Source: Tetmemena sp. SeJ-2015
Lineage: Eukaryota > Ciliophora > Spirotrichea > Sporadotrichida > Oxytrichidae
Length of the DNA stretch: 17,505 nucleotides
Assembly: GCA_027382625.1 (NCBI GenBank)
Contig: JAJKFJ010024203.1
Span: forward strand, 1 to 17,505
Direction: 5' to 3'
Shown here: positions 1-8,310 of the stretch, in pieces
Layout: each line of letters starts with the position of its first letter
How positions within the stretch are numbered: the stretch's first letter is position 1
The notes under the pieces: generated by a model
The model's database searches: none
Told to the model about the DNA's origin: nothing
The model's input: the letters and a program-made list of their open reading frames with translations, nothing else
Position numbers and translations under genes: made by a program

Positions 1-64
1 TTAGCATTCATGTTTTCGCAGTCATGTTTTCGCACTCGTGTTTTCGCACTCGTGTTTTCGATGA
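1..64. repeat. 14-bp tandem repeat at left window end
   Basis: Four consecutive 14-base units start at 9, 23, 37 and 51. The core is GTTTTCGCACTCGT with small variations (CAT or CGT before the T-run, CAGT or CACT after the CG); the last unit diverges after TTTTCG. CpG-containing units are conspicuous in such AT-rich surroundings. The array may continue beyond the window edge. I cannot assign a function. Confidence 0.85.
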
Positions 65-152
65 ATAATATTGATTGATATATTAAAGATGATATTAATA
101 AGAGACTTGTACTCACATAATTTTTGATATTTAATTCCAATATCATAATATC

Positions 153-327
153 TTAATTAAAATTCTATCTCTATAATTATAACTATTGCGATTAATTCCT
201 TGGCACATTTTCATTATGGCTTTATGCATTTTAAAATGTTAGCAATTTCTTAATGTGCTTTCTATTTTTGCAAATGTGACAAGGAAGTAATCGCAATAGT
301 TATAATCAAAGAGATAAAATTAATTAA
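153..327. repeat. Foldback (inverted-repeat) element, MITE-like
   Basis: Arms 153-212 and 269-327 are imperfect reverse complements around a loop of about 56 bases. Within them 176-194 and 288-306 match perfectly over 19 bases (ATTATAACTATTGCGATTA), and the match continues inward through CCTTGGCACATTT / CCTTGTCACATTT. Both outer edges carry TTAATTAA. There is no open frame for a transposase. The element could be a non-autonomous MITE-like insertion, the end of a germline-limited element, or a hairpin transcript locus. The structure is seen directly; its nature is inferred. Confidence 0.75.
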
Positions 328-420
328 ATATATATTAAATTTATGAAGAAAGGAGTTTTAAAGCTATCTAATGAATGAATTACTTTGTTTGAAATACTTC
401 AAAATAAATTTTTATTTAAT

Positions 421-725
421 AATATAAGAGTGCGGGATAGTACTAAAATCCTGGAACTTGACTTGAAATAGGTTGGTTTAGATCACTATCATCATAAGCC
501 TCGTTGATGTTTACATAGCTAAGATATTTTAGACAAAGCAAAGTTACTCTTATGGAAATGCATCAAGCGAATAATAGCTTTTCAAATACCCTCTCATTGA
601 CTTAATAATTAAAAATACGATTATAAATAAAATAAAAATAGGGAAAAGCAATAAATCTATAAGTGCATTTATTTCAGCAAAGCTAAAAAATAGCAGATTT
701 ATATCAGTCTTTATCGTTTTTAATT
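421..725 (-). CDS. Membrane-anchor and polar-tail segment (partial, interrupted)
   Basis: Minus-strand segment, TAA/TAG read as Gln. One frame gives a very hydrophobic stretch at 601-654 (LLLFPIFILFIIVFLIIK) followed by a basic patch (KSMRGYLK) and SYYSLDAFPQEQ, which is the pattern of a transmembrane helix with its cytoplasmic flank. Around 510-525 the best frame changes to one reading NINEAYDDSDLNQPISSQ and PGFQYYPAL, a polar acidic tail. The frame change could be a short IES, an intron or an indel; I cannot place it. This would suit the membrane-anchored C-terminus of the surface protein encoded further along the strand, but the link is inferred. No clear terminal TGA was fixed. Confidence 0.4.
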
Positions 726-923
726 TTAAAAAGCTTCCACCTCAGTTTTTACTTTAAACCTTGAAAATTATATCTAATACTCAACCATAATGATATTTTC
801 GTTTAATTTGAGCAGAAAAAATAATTTTGACTATATCAAAAGAGGCGATTCAGCTTTGCTTAATGAAATAATTCGTATAATTAGATTTATGCGATGATTT
901 ATGATATTGTAACAGCTTAGCAT

Positions 924-1220
924 TCATCCCGAGTTGAGACAACATAATACCCTAACGATAAAAATAGTTATTTAAGTTAATATCAATCTACACCACTATC
1001 TTCTTTAGTTAGGATTCCAATCATTTTTAAAATTTGTTATAAAGCTATATAAGTTTAATGAGAATCTTGCTCTTAAATTATTTGGTGTTTAAATAACTCG
1101 ACTATAAACTTTGATCTCTCGATTACCGATTTTGCTATTTCAATAATTTTAGAATATTTTCTGAAGATCAGCTTTAAATTGAGTTGCAATCTGCTAATCT
1201 GGCTAGTGTAGAATCTCTAT
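924..1220 (-). CDS. Unrecognised coding-like segment with internal TGA
   Basis: One minus-strand frame reads IEILHQPDQQIATQFKADLQ, then after a TGA at 1140-1142 continues in the same frame with NSKIGNREIKVYSRV and NPNQRRQW, ending at TGA 924-926. From about 1000 downward another frame looks better, with YYVVSTRDECQAVTIS. The sequence on both sides of the TGA is equally protein-like, so this is a broken gene segment, two segments joined after excision, or a site where UGA is sense. I do not recognise a family. It lies between the acidic segment and the membrane-anchor segment. Confidence 0.3.
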
Positions 1221-1380
1221 AAACTAGATTAATTGTTTAAATAAATAAAGCAATCATATCTAGTTTGGATCTCAGTGTAAATCATAATTCCATTTTTTAA
1301 ATTTGTCTAAGATAAATCAACTTAAATCATTAAATTAGGAAAATGAGGTTTGCTTGAATGATTTTTGGGAAATTACTTAC

Positions 1381-1487
1381 TCCAGATTAAAATAGTTGCT
1401 TTGAATAAATTTTAAAGCCATAAAATGACGAATCCTGTTTAAGGCTGTTATTTATACTTTGTGATTTTCTATTCTAGCAATTGTGAA
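1381..1487 (-). CDS. Short coding segment ending at a GTAAGT donor
   Basis: The minus-strand frame contains KSQSINNSLKQDSSFYGF and KIYSKQLFQSG and stops being protein-like exactly at a consensus 5' splice site, GTAAGT, at 1380-1375. Composition is richer in G+C than the flanks. No family recognised. The donor suggests a spliceosomal exon; the partner acceptor was not fixed. Confidence 0.35.
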
Positions 1488-1753
1488 ATTAGGAATTAGA
1501 GTATATAAAAGTTTAACAATTTTTGCCAATATATAATCAACTATCTAATTTTTAAAGTTAGAAAGTAAATAAATGGAAAAATTATTTTTATTATTGACTT
1601 TGGTGGAATTGCGTACGAACTAAGCTAAATCAAAATTAATAGAACAATATTTACTTTAAAAAAGTATTATTTTTTTCTCAAAAACTTAAACTTAATTATA
1701 AAATTTATTATAATAGGAATTTTAATTAAAATTTATGATTTGTTAAAATAATA

Positions 1754-1986
1754 AATGGAGAGTTGCAAAATATTGACAGATGAAATTGCAGATTCACACC
1801 ATGATCTTCAGCTTGTTTGATAGCTTATTGAAAATCAATATGAGTTTCTTCTTTAATCATCTTCGCAGCAACTCTTAGCAGCAAGATATGACTCGCACAT
1901 TCTTTGTCATCCTCTTCATCATCTTCATCATCTTCATCTAAACTTGAGTCGCTTATAACTTTTTATTGAGCGCTCCCACACAAAAG
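1754..1986 (-). CDS. Acidic-run segment, probable cytoplasmic or linker region
   Basis: The minus strand reads a Ser-flanked acidic block (SDSSLDEDDEDDEEDDKE), then CASHILLLRVAAKMIK, EETHIDFQQAIKQAEDHGV and NLQF. Two TAA codons fall at natural Gln positions. The acidic block comes from a GAT/GAA trinucleotide tract at about 1905-1940. The following Ala/Lys/Glu-rich part looks helical. I do not recognise the family. It is isolated by AT-rich DNA on both sides and may be one segment of a larger interrupted gene. A 27-bp palindrome lies just upstream of its 5' edge. Confidence 0.5.
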
Positions 1987-1991
1987 TAACA

Positions 1992-2018
1992 AGCATAAAA
2001 TTCTTAGAATTTTATGCT
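1992..2018. repeat. Perfect 27-bp palindrome
   Basis: AGCATAAAATTCT and AGAATTTTATGCT are exact reverse complements separated by one T. It would form a 13-bp hairpin, or a symmetric binding site. It sits directly beside the coding-like segment at 1754-1986. No poly-T tract or other terminator feature ties it to a known role. Confidence 0.85.
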
Positions 2019-2454
2019 GAATCGAATGATGTAATAATTATTTAAATTGGACACACTTCAACTGCCGCTCATTTATTCTATTTTAATTTAATATCTAATT
2101 TAATTCTCTTTTTTATTAAATTCTCAGCTATAATAAGTCATTTTTTAAAATCAAATGATTGTTTTTAATTTTGAAATAAAGAGTTTTAAAAGTTAATATG
2201 CAGCAGTGATTATCTACTATAATTTTTTTCTACCAAGTAAATGATGATAAATAAGTTTAACTTGAGGATAAAAAAAGAAAATTGTGTTTTTTGTCTTGAA
2301 TAATTTAAAAAGAACATTTTGAAATATGATTCTCTTTACATTTAAAATTAAAGCTAGTTAATAGAGAGACTTTCTTACTTAAGATATGCACTTTAATTTA
2401 TTTAATAATTTTGATAGAGGTCCAAAAGTAAAAATAAGTTAAGAGACTTGTAAA

Positions 2455-2625
2455 GCAACTGTGTAGAATCTTACTCTCCTCACATTACCAACAAATGGAA
2501 GCTCATTCCCTGCAGTTGCTCCTCCTCCAAATATCACAATGTCGTCAAAATTAAGGGGGAAGATATGAGGGTCTAATGAATAGATGGCTGTGTTTTAAGC
2601 GTAGCAATAGAATTTATAATCAACT
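2455..2625 (-). CDS. LamG/ConA-like domain C-terminal segment
   Basis: Minus-strand exon or MDS. It reads YKFYCYAQNTAIYSLD, PHIFPLNFDDIVIFGGGATA, then GNELPFVGNVRRVRFYTVAL. This is the final part of a laminin-G/concanavalin-A-like jelly-roll domain: the Ile-x-x-Gly-Gly strand, then a Phe-x-Gly-x-x-x-x-Val-x-Phe/Tyr closing strand. Such domains bind glycans or proteins at the cell surface. The segment begins after a TTTTTATAG acceptor-like site (ends 2626) and ends before GTCTCT, a possible donor. A GTAAGT at 2708-2703 could open the preceding intron. One TAA is read as Gln. It is probably the last LamG unit in this window. Confidence 0.6.
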
Positions 2626-2729
2626 CTATAAAAAGGGTATTTTTAACTCAATAAACTTAATTCGATATCAGTGAGGAATATAGCTAATAATTCAAACACA
2701 GAACTTACCCTTATTTTATAAGAGTAATT

Positions 2730-2773
2730 AATATTAATTTAATATTGATTTAGTATTAATTTAATATGAGTTT
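2730..2773. repeat. 11-bp AT tandem repeat
   Basis: Four 11-base units of the form AATATTAATTT occur at 2730, 2741, 2752 and 2763 with one to a few changes each. It lies in non-coding AT-rich DNA. Confidence 0.75.
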
Positions 2774-2779
2774 CATTTG

Positions 2780-4930
2780 TTTTAATTAAAATGCTGCTTT
2801 ACGAAAAAATTGAGTTAGTAGTTAAGTTTTATATAGAATCTAATATTTTTGTATATAGAATTTCTGCTCTTTATATCCATTTTTAAATCTAGCTTAATTT
2901 TAAAACAAAATGCAGAGACCAATGAAGACACTTTCATGGCTTTAACAACAAAAAAGAAATAAGTTATTTTTCCAATATTTACTAATATTTATAGTATTTT
3001 AATGTGAAATAATTTAATATAAAGAAAAATCTAATTTAATCTCAGATCAATTTAAAGTAATCTATGCCCATGCGCCATTCATTTTATTACAACTATCTGA
3101 ATTAATAGTCCAAAATTGTAAATATAAATAACATTCTAAATTTTATTTAAGTTAATAAAAATATTTAAAAATAAAAATTGAATAAATATGAATAATTTAG
3201 CTTTTAATTTTTTTTAATTTGTAGTCGAAAGAGTATCTAAACCCCATTTTTATATTTTTAAAGATGAAATTTATTGCCAAATTTGTGATAAAACTATTTA
3301 AATATTTTAAAGTTTAATAATTGAGTTTGTTATTCGTGAAGCCATGAAAATAATAAATATTATTTTGTTATCATGGATATTGACTACATTTTAAACTCCC
3401 AAACAAATTATAAAACAGCAAGCAGTTTTTGTTATATTCAGGCTGAATTCTATCTGTCCACCAGAAACAGTTGGATTATTTATTACTTATAAGTTAAATA
3501 CATAAAATCATTCAAAGATTATTTCCAAGATTACTCTTATTTAGAAAATTATATTTAAAATATAATAACTAATTAAAGCTAAACATAATTATAAAGGATT
3601 CATCACGAACACAAACAAAATTTAATTTTTTTTTTATCATTGAAAAGCTGAGAATTAATTATAAAAAAATAATTAAGTAAATAATTAAATTAAAATGATC
3701 ATCAGTAGTTGATGCTCTTAATTTAAAAATTATTTCACAATTCGATTAATTTCAAAGAGCATTATATCTTTTAAAGACAATTAAATATTATAGTCATTTG
3801 ATTTTTTTTATATTACCTTTGAATAACTAGAAAAAGAGGTTTTCAGTTGAATTAATCTGTTAATTTTAGCTTAAGGCCCTTTTAACCAATCATAGATTTA
3901 ATTTAATTCTTAATTATTCATTTCAAATATTTTTTAAGTTGATGAATTTTATTTAAAAATAATATTTAAAAGAATAAAAGTAATAAAGAAAATTCATATT
4001 TTTAAAAATATCATTAAACACTTTGAACGATTTGAAAGACTCTATTTGCCTTCAGAATAAATTAATCAAATTAGATTTATAATAATTTAACTTTTATAAA
4101 TTTGCTCTAACGAAATTTGAGTAACTCTTACTTAATTATTGAATTTTAATTGCTATTTGTTATTTCCATTTATCAGTTTTTTAATTAAAAATACAAAACT
4201 GTCTTACATTTAAAATAATATTCAAGTTCGATAACTTACTTTATTTTTTAAAAGAAAATTTTATTCTTAATTTTTAATGAATTTATTCCTATTTAATAAG
4301 TATATCTATATAAACGCATCCTATTAAATATTTATCTAAGCTAATACGAGCTAATAATAACAATAATAATAATAATAATAAAATTTTTTTTAAATTGATT
4401 GCTCTAAGTACAAATGTGAATGTGAAATCCAAAGTTGCGGTTAGCTAAAATTGAGTTAAGACGTTATATTACTTGAGGAATAATGCCTTGCGAAATATTT
4501 TATAAATTCCAGCCAGTTATAACTATGTGTCAGAAGTAGAAAATTAGAGAAACTATTAAATAAATAATATTTTTCCTCAAAATATTATTTTTTTAAATAT
4601 TCTAACTAAATAAGAAACGATTTAGAATTGGGAAATAAAAATTATTCATTATTATTTTACCTCTTTCTGGAATATGATGATAGTAAACATATATTAGCTT
4701 AAAATCATGTTTTGTTTTTGTTGAGTTTATTGCTCTGTAAAAATATATATATAATAAAATTAATAAATAAAAAAAGAAGTTATTTATTGGTCTATATAAA
4801 TTTCTTAAAATAAATATTTGGAATTTCTTTCACATGATTTTTTTAAAAAAACTACTTCACTAAGAATGGTTAAATGTAAACTATCTTACTGTTGCAAAAT
4901 CTTTTAATAAAGATTACTATTATTATCTTA
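2780..4930. other. AT-rich stretch without supported gene
   Basis: About 2.1 kb of very A+T-rich sequence with no segment I can defend as coding on either strand. It contains a short AAT-type microsatellite at 4352-4381. Its position between two LamG-type segments on the same strand is consistent with a long IES or intron, or with intergenic germline-limited DNA. No terminal inverted repeats or transposase-like frame were seen. Confidence 0.5.
4352..4381. repeat. (AAT)n microsatellite
   Basis: Trinucleotide run of AAT/ATA interrupted once by a C. Short, non-coding, no further role visible. Confidence 0.85.
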
Positions 4931-4943
4931 GATAATGAAAAAC

Positions 4944-5089
4944 TTCATAAGGGCCGTCGCACATTACTAAAATATTTGGATCCCAAGTTCTGACTACTTA
5001 TCCTCCTGAGTCAAGTATGTTGATAGGTTTGTTGAAAGCATAATCATAAACTTAAAATCCAAATGTTTCATTGAAAGCAACATAGACAG
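4944..5089 (-). CDS. LamG-family protein segment (VYVAFNE...MCDGPYE)
   Basis: Begins right after a strong acceptor-like sequence (TTTTAATTTTTGCAG, ending 5090) and reads AVYVAFNETFGFQVYDYAFN, KPINILDSGGQVVRTWDP, NILVMCDGPYE. Two TAA codons are read as Gln and there is no TGA. Trp is encoded by TGG. The DSGG motif resembles DSGA in the segments at 5175-5437 and 9800-9985, so these seem to be related positions of repeated domains. The closing MCDGP resembles ICDGP in the tract at 14060-14506. Probably extracellular, part of the same large protein. Confidence 0.55.
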
Positions 5090-5174
5090 CTGCAAAAATT
5101 AAAATGCATAGTACATTACTTCGTGTCTGTTTCTCATTTAAATAAAAAATATTAATAAATTGTGGTCTGCATTT

Positions 5175-5437
5175 ATACTCTGGAAAAATGGTAAGTAACA
5201 GAGCTTTAATCTAGGAAGAAATTCATGATTGAAAAGTCTGGATCATAATCAGAGGAGGATGGTGGCCCTCCAGCAGATCCGTAGTAAATTTAATGAGGAA
5301 CGTTCGTGAATATCTCTAAATCAGGAGAGTTGCTACTAGTTAAATTGTTATAAGCTTGAATTCCATTGAATCTATCTAAAATATAGGCCTCAATTATATT
5401 TGCAGCACCAGAGTCATACTTCACATAAAAAATCTAA
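5175..5437 (-). CDS. LamG/ConA-like domain segment
   Basis: Minus strand, TAA/TAG read as Gln. It reads IFYVKYDSGAANIIEAYIL, DRFNGIQAYNNLTSSNSPDL, EIFTNVPHQIYYGSAGGPP, then DYDPDFSIMNFFLDQSSVT. The IYYGSAGG strand and the following Phe-x-Ile-Met-Asn-Phe-Phe-x-Asp strand match the late beta strands of a LamG fold, in the same order as at 2455-2625. There is no TGA over about 85 codons. The 5' edge coincides with a TTAG pointer-like repeat shared with the next upstream segment, so this is best seen as one MDS. Its 3' edge is uncertain. Confidence 0.65.
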
Positions 5438-5494
5438 ACTCAAATTTAATTTATATAAATTCTTGATAAATATTTTTTATTTTACCAAAGCTAA
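5434..5494 (-). other. Candidate IES with TTAG pointers
   Basis: On the minus strand the direct repeat TTAG stands at 5494-5491 and again at 5437-5434, and the DNA between is AT-rich. Removing one copy plus the interior (57 bp) joins AFSNANAQ directly to IFYVKYDSG. The spacing is a multiple of three, so frame alone is not decisive, but excision removes an in-frame TGA. A GT-AG intron using the internal GTAAAA would instead create a TGA at the junction. The pointer model is therefore the better fit. Confidence 0.5.
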
Positions 5495-5610
5495 GCATTT
5501 GCATTAGAAAAGGCTGGCATGTTAAACGCAATATTTTACCCAAAAACCTCAGCATACAGTTGACCAAGGGAATTATAAAATTTATATTTGTAAAATTACA
5601 GATTGGAATT
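5491..5610 (-). CDS. LamG-type segment upstream of the TTAG pointer
   Basis: Minus strand reads YKYKFYNSLGQLYAEVF then GQNIAFNMPAFSNANAQ. Two in-frame TAA/TAG codons are read as Gln. It precedes the segment at 5175-5437 and would join to it by removal of the 57-bp insert, giving about 115 uninterrupted codons of one domain. Composition (Asn, Gln, Phe, Tyr) matches that segment. The 5' limit is uncertain; the convincing part starts at about 5580. Confidence 0.5.
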
Positions 5611-5841
5611 AATAATTAACATTTCTCTATTATTCTTAAGTATATAAAAGATAATTTTCGTGAATTTTTGTTATATGCTATACATTAGATTGAGCACCTT
5701 CTCTTCTTTTTAGAATATATTAAGGTTTTTAATTTGCATATTTTGTTAATTTAAATGTGAGCCTTAGCAAGATCTATTACATTAAGTTTGAACAAATTTA
5801 AAACTTAAAATTTTCAAAGCCATGATTCAGTATAAAAAATA

Positions 5842-6090
5842 ATACTAATTTTCAGCTGGAACACTTTCAAGATGGAAACTATTTGAGATGAATTCATAAG
5901 CATTTTGAACTTTGGTCCTTAGAGGCCTCATCAATAAAACAGCATTTATAAGTGGCTATAACAAAGGAGTCTACACTCAACTGCAAGGGCTATAAACGAA
6001 AGAATGATATTCAAATCATTCACTCAAATTTTTTTGTTGAAAGTGAAGGTCTTCTCTACGTAAATCTATATGCCACCTTTTCCTCCAATT
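5842..6090 (-). CDS. LamG-type segment with frame change and internal TGA
   Basis: The first part reads IGGKGGIQIYVEKTFTFNKK, with the Ile-Gly-Gly-Lys turn typical of LamG domains. After an A7 run the best frame shifts to one reading FEYHSFVYSPCS, then a TGA at 5977-5979, then VQTPLLQPLINAVLLMRP, LRTKVQNAYEFISNSFHLES and VPAENQ in the same frame. The A7 tract is a natural indel site. The segment is therefore damaged, interrupted by a very short excised sequence, or has UGA as sense. It lies between the segments at 6316-6388 and 5491-5610. Confidence 0.4.
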
Positions 6091-6315
6091 AAAAATAATT
6101 TAACTAAATTTAATCAGTCAAATAAATTTATATCACACTTAAATAGATGTTCTTTTCTTTGTCTTATATTTCATTACCTTTGCTCTAGTAGTAATTTCTT
6201 AGGTATAATAATGATATTGATATTATAAATTAGAATAAGCTCTTTAAACACCTATTTATATTCCCCCTTATTTAATTTATCAAATATAATTAGTTTTATA
6301 TACTCAAATTTTACC

Positions 6316-6388
6316 ATTTAATTATAGTAAAACTCAAAGAATCTTTTATCCACTGCTGATCCGAAGGCGGGAGCAGATTATATCAGAA
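6316..6388 (-). CDS. Short LamG-type segment downstream of the TTCT pointer
   Basis: Reads SAPAFGSAVDKRFFEFYYNQ and ends beside ATG|GTAAAA, a plausible splice donor. Joining it to the preceding segment by the TTCT direct repeats gives ADCILIQSAPAFGSAVDKRF with no break. The Phe-Phe-Glu-Phe-Tyr-Tyr strand is typical of the central sheet of a ConA-like fold. Confidence 0.5.
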
Positions 6389-6423
6389 AAATGTAATAAA
6401 TATTCCAAATAAAATTTAAAGAA
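6385..6423 (-). other. Candidate 35-bp IES with TTCT pointers
   Basis: The repeat TTCT occurs at 6423-6420 and 6388-6385 on the minus strand, enclosing a nearly pure A/T interior. Excision of 35 bp, which is not a multiple of three, converts two mismatched frames into one and removes the TGA that would follow PGRADC after a few codons. There is no GT at the 5' edge, so an intron is unlikely. This is the clearest junction in the window for IES-type excision. Confidence 0.6.
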
Positions 6424-6810
6424 TGCAGTCTGCTCTACCAGGGACAATAAGTTTTAATCTGTCTGTAATTCTAAAGTGGAATCCTAATTAGAAGGCTGTA
6501 AAAGAAGAAGATTAATTCAGCTACGCAAATTAAAAATTGGCTGGATTTGTGACTCTCATTGATAGTGAACCTTGTTTACAGTAAACTCCATTGAAATTAA
6601 TTAAGTCAAATATGAATGTTGTGCCTAGTTCACACTCTGCCAAAGTTACTCTCCTGGCTTATAACTCTTCTAAAATATATTCTTTAAAGATTGCAGTTGC
6701 AGATGCTGTTAATGGGTATAACCCTGAAATTTAAGGTGCAAATTGCTGATTTGCATTTGCAGACACAGTTGCATATCCTTGATAAGAGATTCTCATATAA
6801 GATTATTTAT
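6424..6810 (-). CDS. Extracellular LamG-protein segment, longest intact block
   Basis: About 125 codons without TGA, several TAA/TAG read as Gln. It reads TYMRISYQGYATVSANANQQ, FAPQISGLYPLTASATAIF, KEYILEELQARRVTLAECEL, GTTFIFDLINFNGVYCKQGS, LSMRVTNPANFQFAQLNQSS and so on to DRLKLIVPGRADC. Alternating beta-strand pattern, two Cys, many Asn/Gln/Ser, no Trp. It looks like the linker and first strands of a secreted beta-rich domain; I cannot name a family for this block by itself. The same frame may extend upstream to about 6870 (IYNPQQQTDLLAQIYLYK). This block is the best single demonstration that TAA and TAG are sense here. Confidence 0.65.
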
Positions 6811-6869
6811 ATAAATAAATTTAAGCCAAAAGGTCGGTTTACTATTGCGGATTGTAAATTTTAGTTTAA

Positions 6870-6955
6870 AAAAATAAAATGTATATTCCGAGCTCCTTAA
6901 ACTTTTAAATTATAAGTGAAATCCGGCAGAAATTTAATAAAGTTTATACTTAATC
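6870..6955 (-). CDS. Short coding-like segment (LPDFTYNLKVQGARN)
   Basis: The frame reads LPDFTYNLKVQGARNIHFI, with a TAA as Gln. It precedes the long block at 6424-6810 in a different frame. A TACA repeat at the frame change could be a pointer, but other joins are equally possible. Low certainty because of its length. Confidence 0.3.
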
Positions 6956-7039
6956 CTTATGAAAATCTTTTAATTATATTATTAGGTAGTATTCTAAAAA
7001 TATCTTTAACATAAATTTGAAATTGTTAGCTTTACTTAC

Positions 7040-7140
7040 TGTGCAAAAAGATTTTAGATGATTTGTAAAATGCATCGGCGAAAGATTTATCCAAATTATT
7101 TTATCTCAGAATCAGACAGACTTAATATATTTTCTTTTAT
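7040..7140 (-). CDS. Short coding-like segment ending at GTAAGT
   Basis: Reads ILSLSDSEIKQFGQIFRRC then ILQIIQNLFAQ and runs into a consensus donor, GTAAGT, at 7039-7034. Two TAA codons are read as Gln. No family recognised. The coincidence of a loss of coding character with the donor is the main support. Confidence 0.3.
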
Positions 7141-7416
7141 ATGCAGGCTTAGTTTTTTAAATCTCACTTTAAGTTTCTCAAACTTAAGATTTAGCAGCCA
7201 AAATTTTCTATTTAAAATGTAGATTATTTTATGGCCATATCAATCAGTATTTTTTATAGTTCTGGCTTGAAAAGCTCAAGAATGACATGTTTAATTGGTT
7301 TTTTCTCGAAATATTTTTGTGTATATAGATTAACTATATATAGTTTAGAATTTAAATAGAAATGCATGATGGGCTGAAAAATAAATGGGAGCTGGCATTT
7401 TAAATAGCAGATTTAC

Positions 7417-7580
7417 CTTTGATTAATAACTTGAATAATAGCCAGTAAAATAAAACTAATTGAGATTCATTCCTCTTTAAGTGGTTTCATTGCACCTCAT
7501 CAGTGAGACTTTGCAAAATTTCATTTCTCATTTTCTATTCTAAGTACAAAAGATTTCCGAAATTTTCTATAACTAAAAAC
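7417..7580 (-). CDS. Coding-like segment with internal TGA and GTAAAT donor
   Basis: Reads VIENFGNLLYLEQKMRNE, ILQSLTDEVQ, a TGA at 7487-7489, then in the same frame NHLKRNESQLVLFYWLLFKL and LIKG, ending exactly at GTAAAT (7416-7411). Both sides of the TGA look coding. Trp appears once, as TGG. Could be broken, or TGA could be sense. No family recognised. Confidence 0.35.
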
Positions 7581-8179
7581 AAATTGTAAGTATTTAAAGC
7601 TCTATAAAATAGATTTATAATTATTTGATGCCGATACAGTCAACTGCAAGATCTCTAATGCTCTATAATGTATTTATAAATTTATTCTAGAATTCAATAT
7701 TTCGCTAATTCGCATATTTAATTCCATTCCTTTAAAGTTGGTATTCAAAATAATTATAATTTAATTTTAGTCCTATAGAATCAATCCAAATACCATTCGT
7801 TTGCTTTAAATCTAATTAAATAAAATTTATTTTTATTCGGAATATATTCAAATTTTATTAAATTTCTTTTAAATTTATATTTTTATTAACTTGACCTTAA
7901 ACTTGCCAAATTCTTGCTTCTCTTACATAAATTATTAAACAAAATATTCAATGCTTCTATTTGAGCTCAATTCTTTTTAATAATAAACAGTTAGGATACC
8001 CTTTTAATTGTAATAAGTAAAGTTTGGGATTCAAATTATGAAACTAAGACCTCTCAGTTACTTATTTTGTTGTTTTTTTTAAATATTATTTATGAATTTT
8101 ATTATTTTATATTAAAATCTTAGAATGGCGAAAACTCTTAAAATACATTTATTTATAATTTAAAATAAATAAGATATTT

Positions 8180-8310
8180 GTACATAAACTCTATCTGTGA
8201 ATCCACTCAAAATAGAGAGTATGTGGTATTCTACGGTTGAGTTGTTAGGATTTATATTATAATTTTGAGAAGGAGCTAAGTTTATGCTAAACTATAACAG
8301 CAATTATATC
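8180..8310 (-). CDS. Secreted-protein segment (FSINLAPSQNYNINP...)
   Basis: Reads FSINLAPSQNYNINPNNSTV, EYHILSILSGFTDRVYVQ. An Asn-Ser-Thr glycosylation-type sequon is present. No TGA in the frame. Alternating hydrophobic residues suggest beta strands, in keeping with the LamG-type neighbours, but no diagnostic motif is visible. Surrounding DNA is AT-rich. Confidence 0.4.

Noticed and set aside
4300..4420. Possible RNA gene around the AAT repeat
   Set aside because: No tRNA-like arms, no paired stems beyond simple repeat complementarity.
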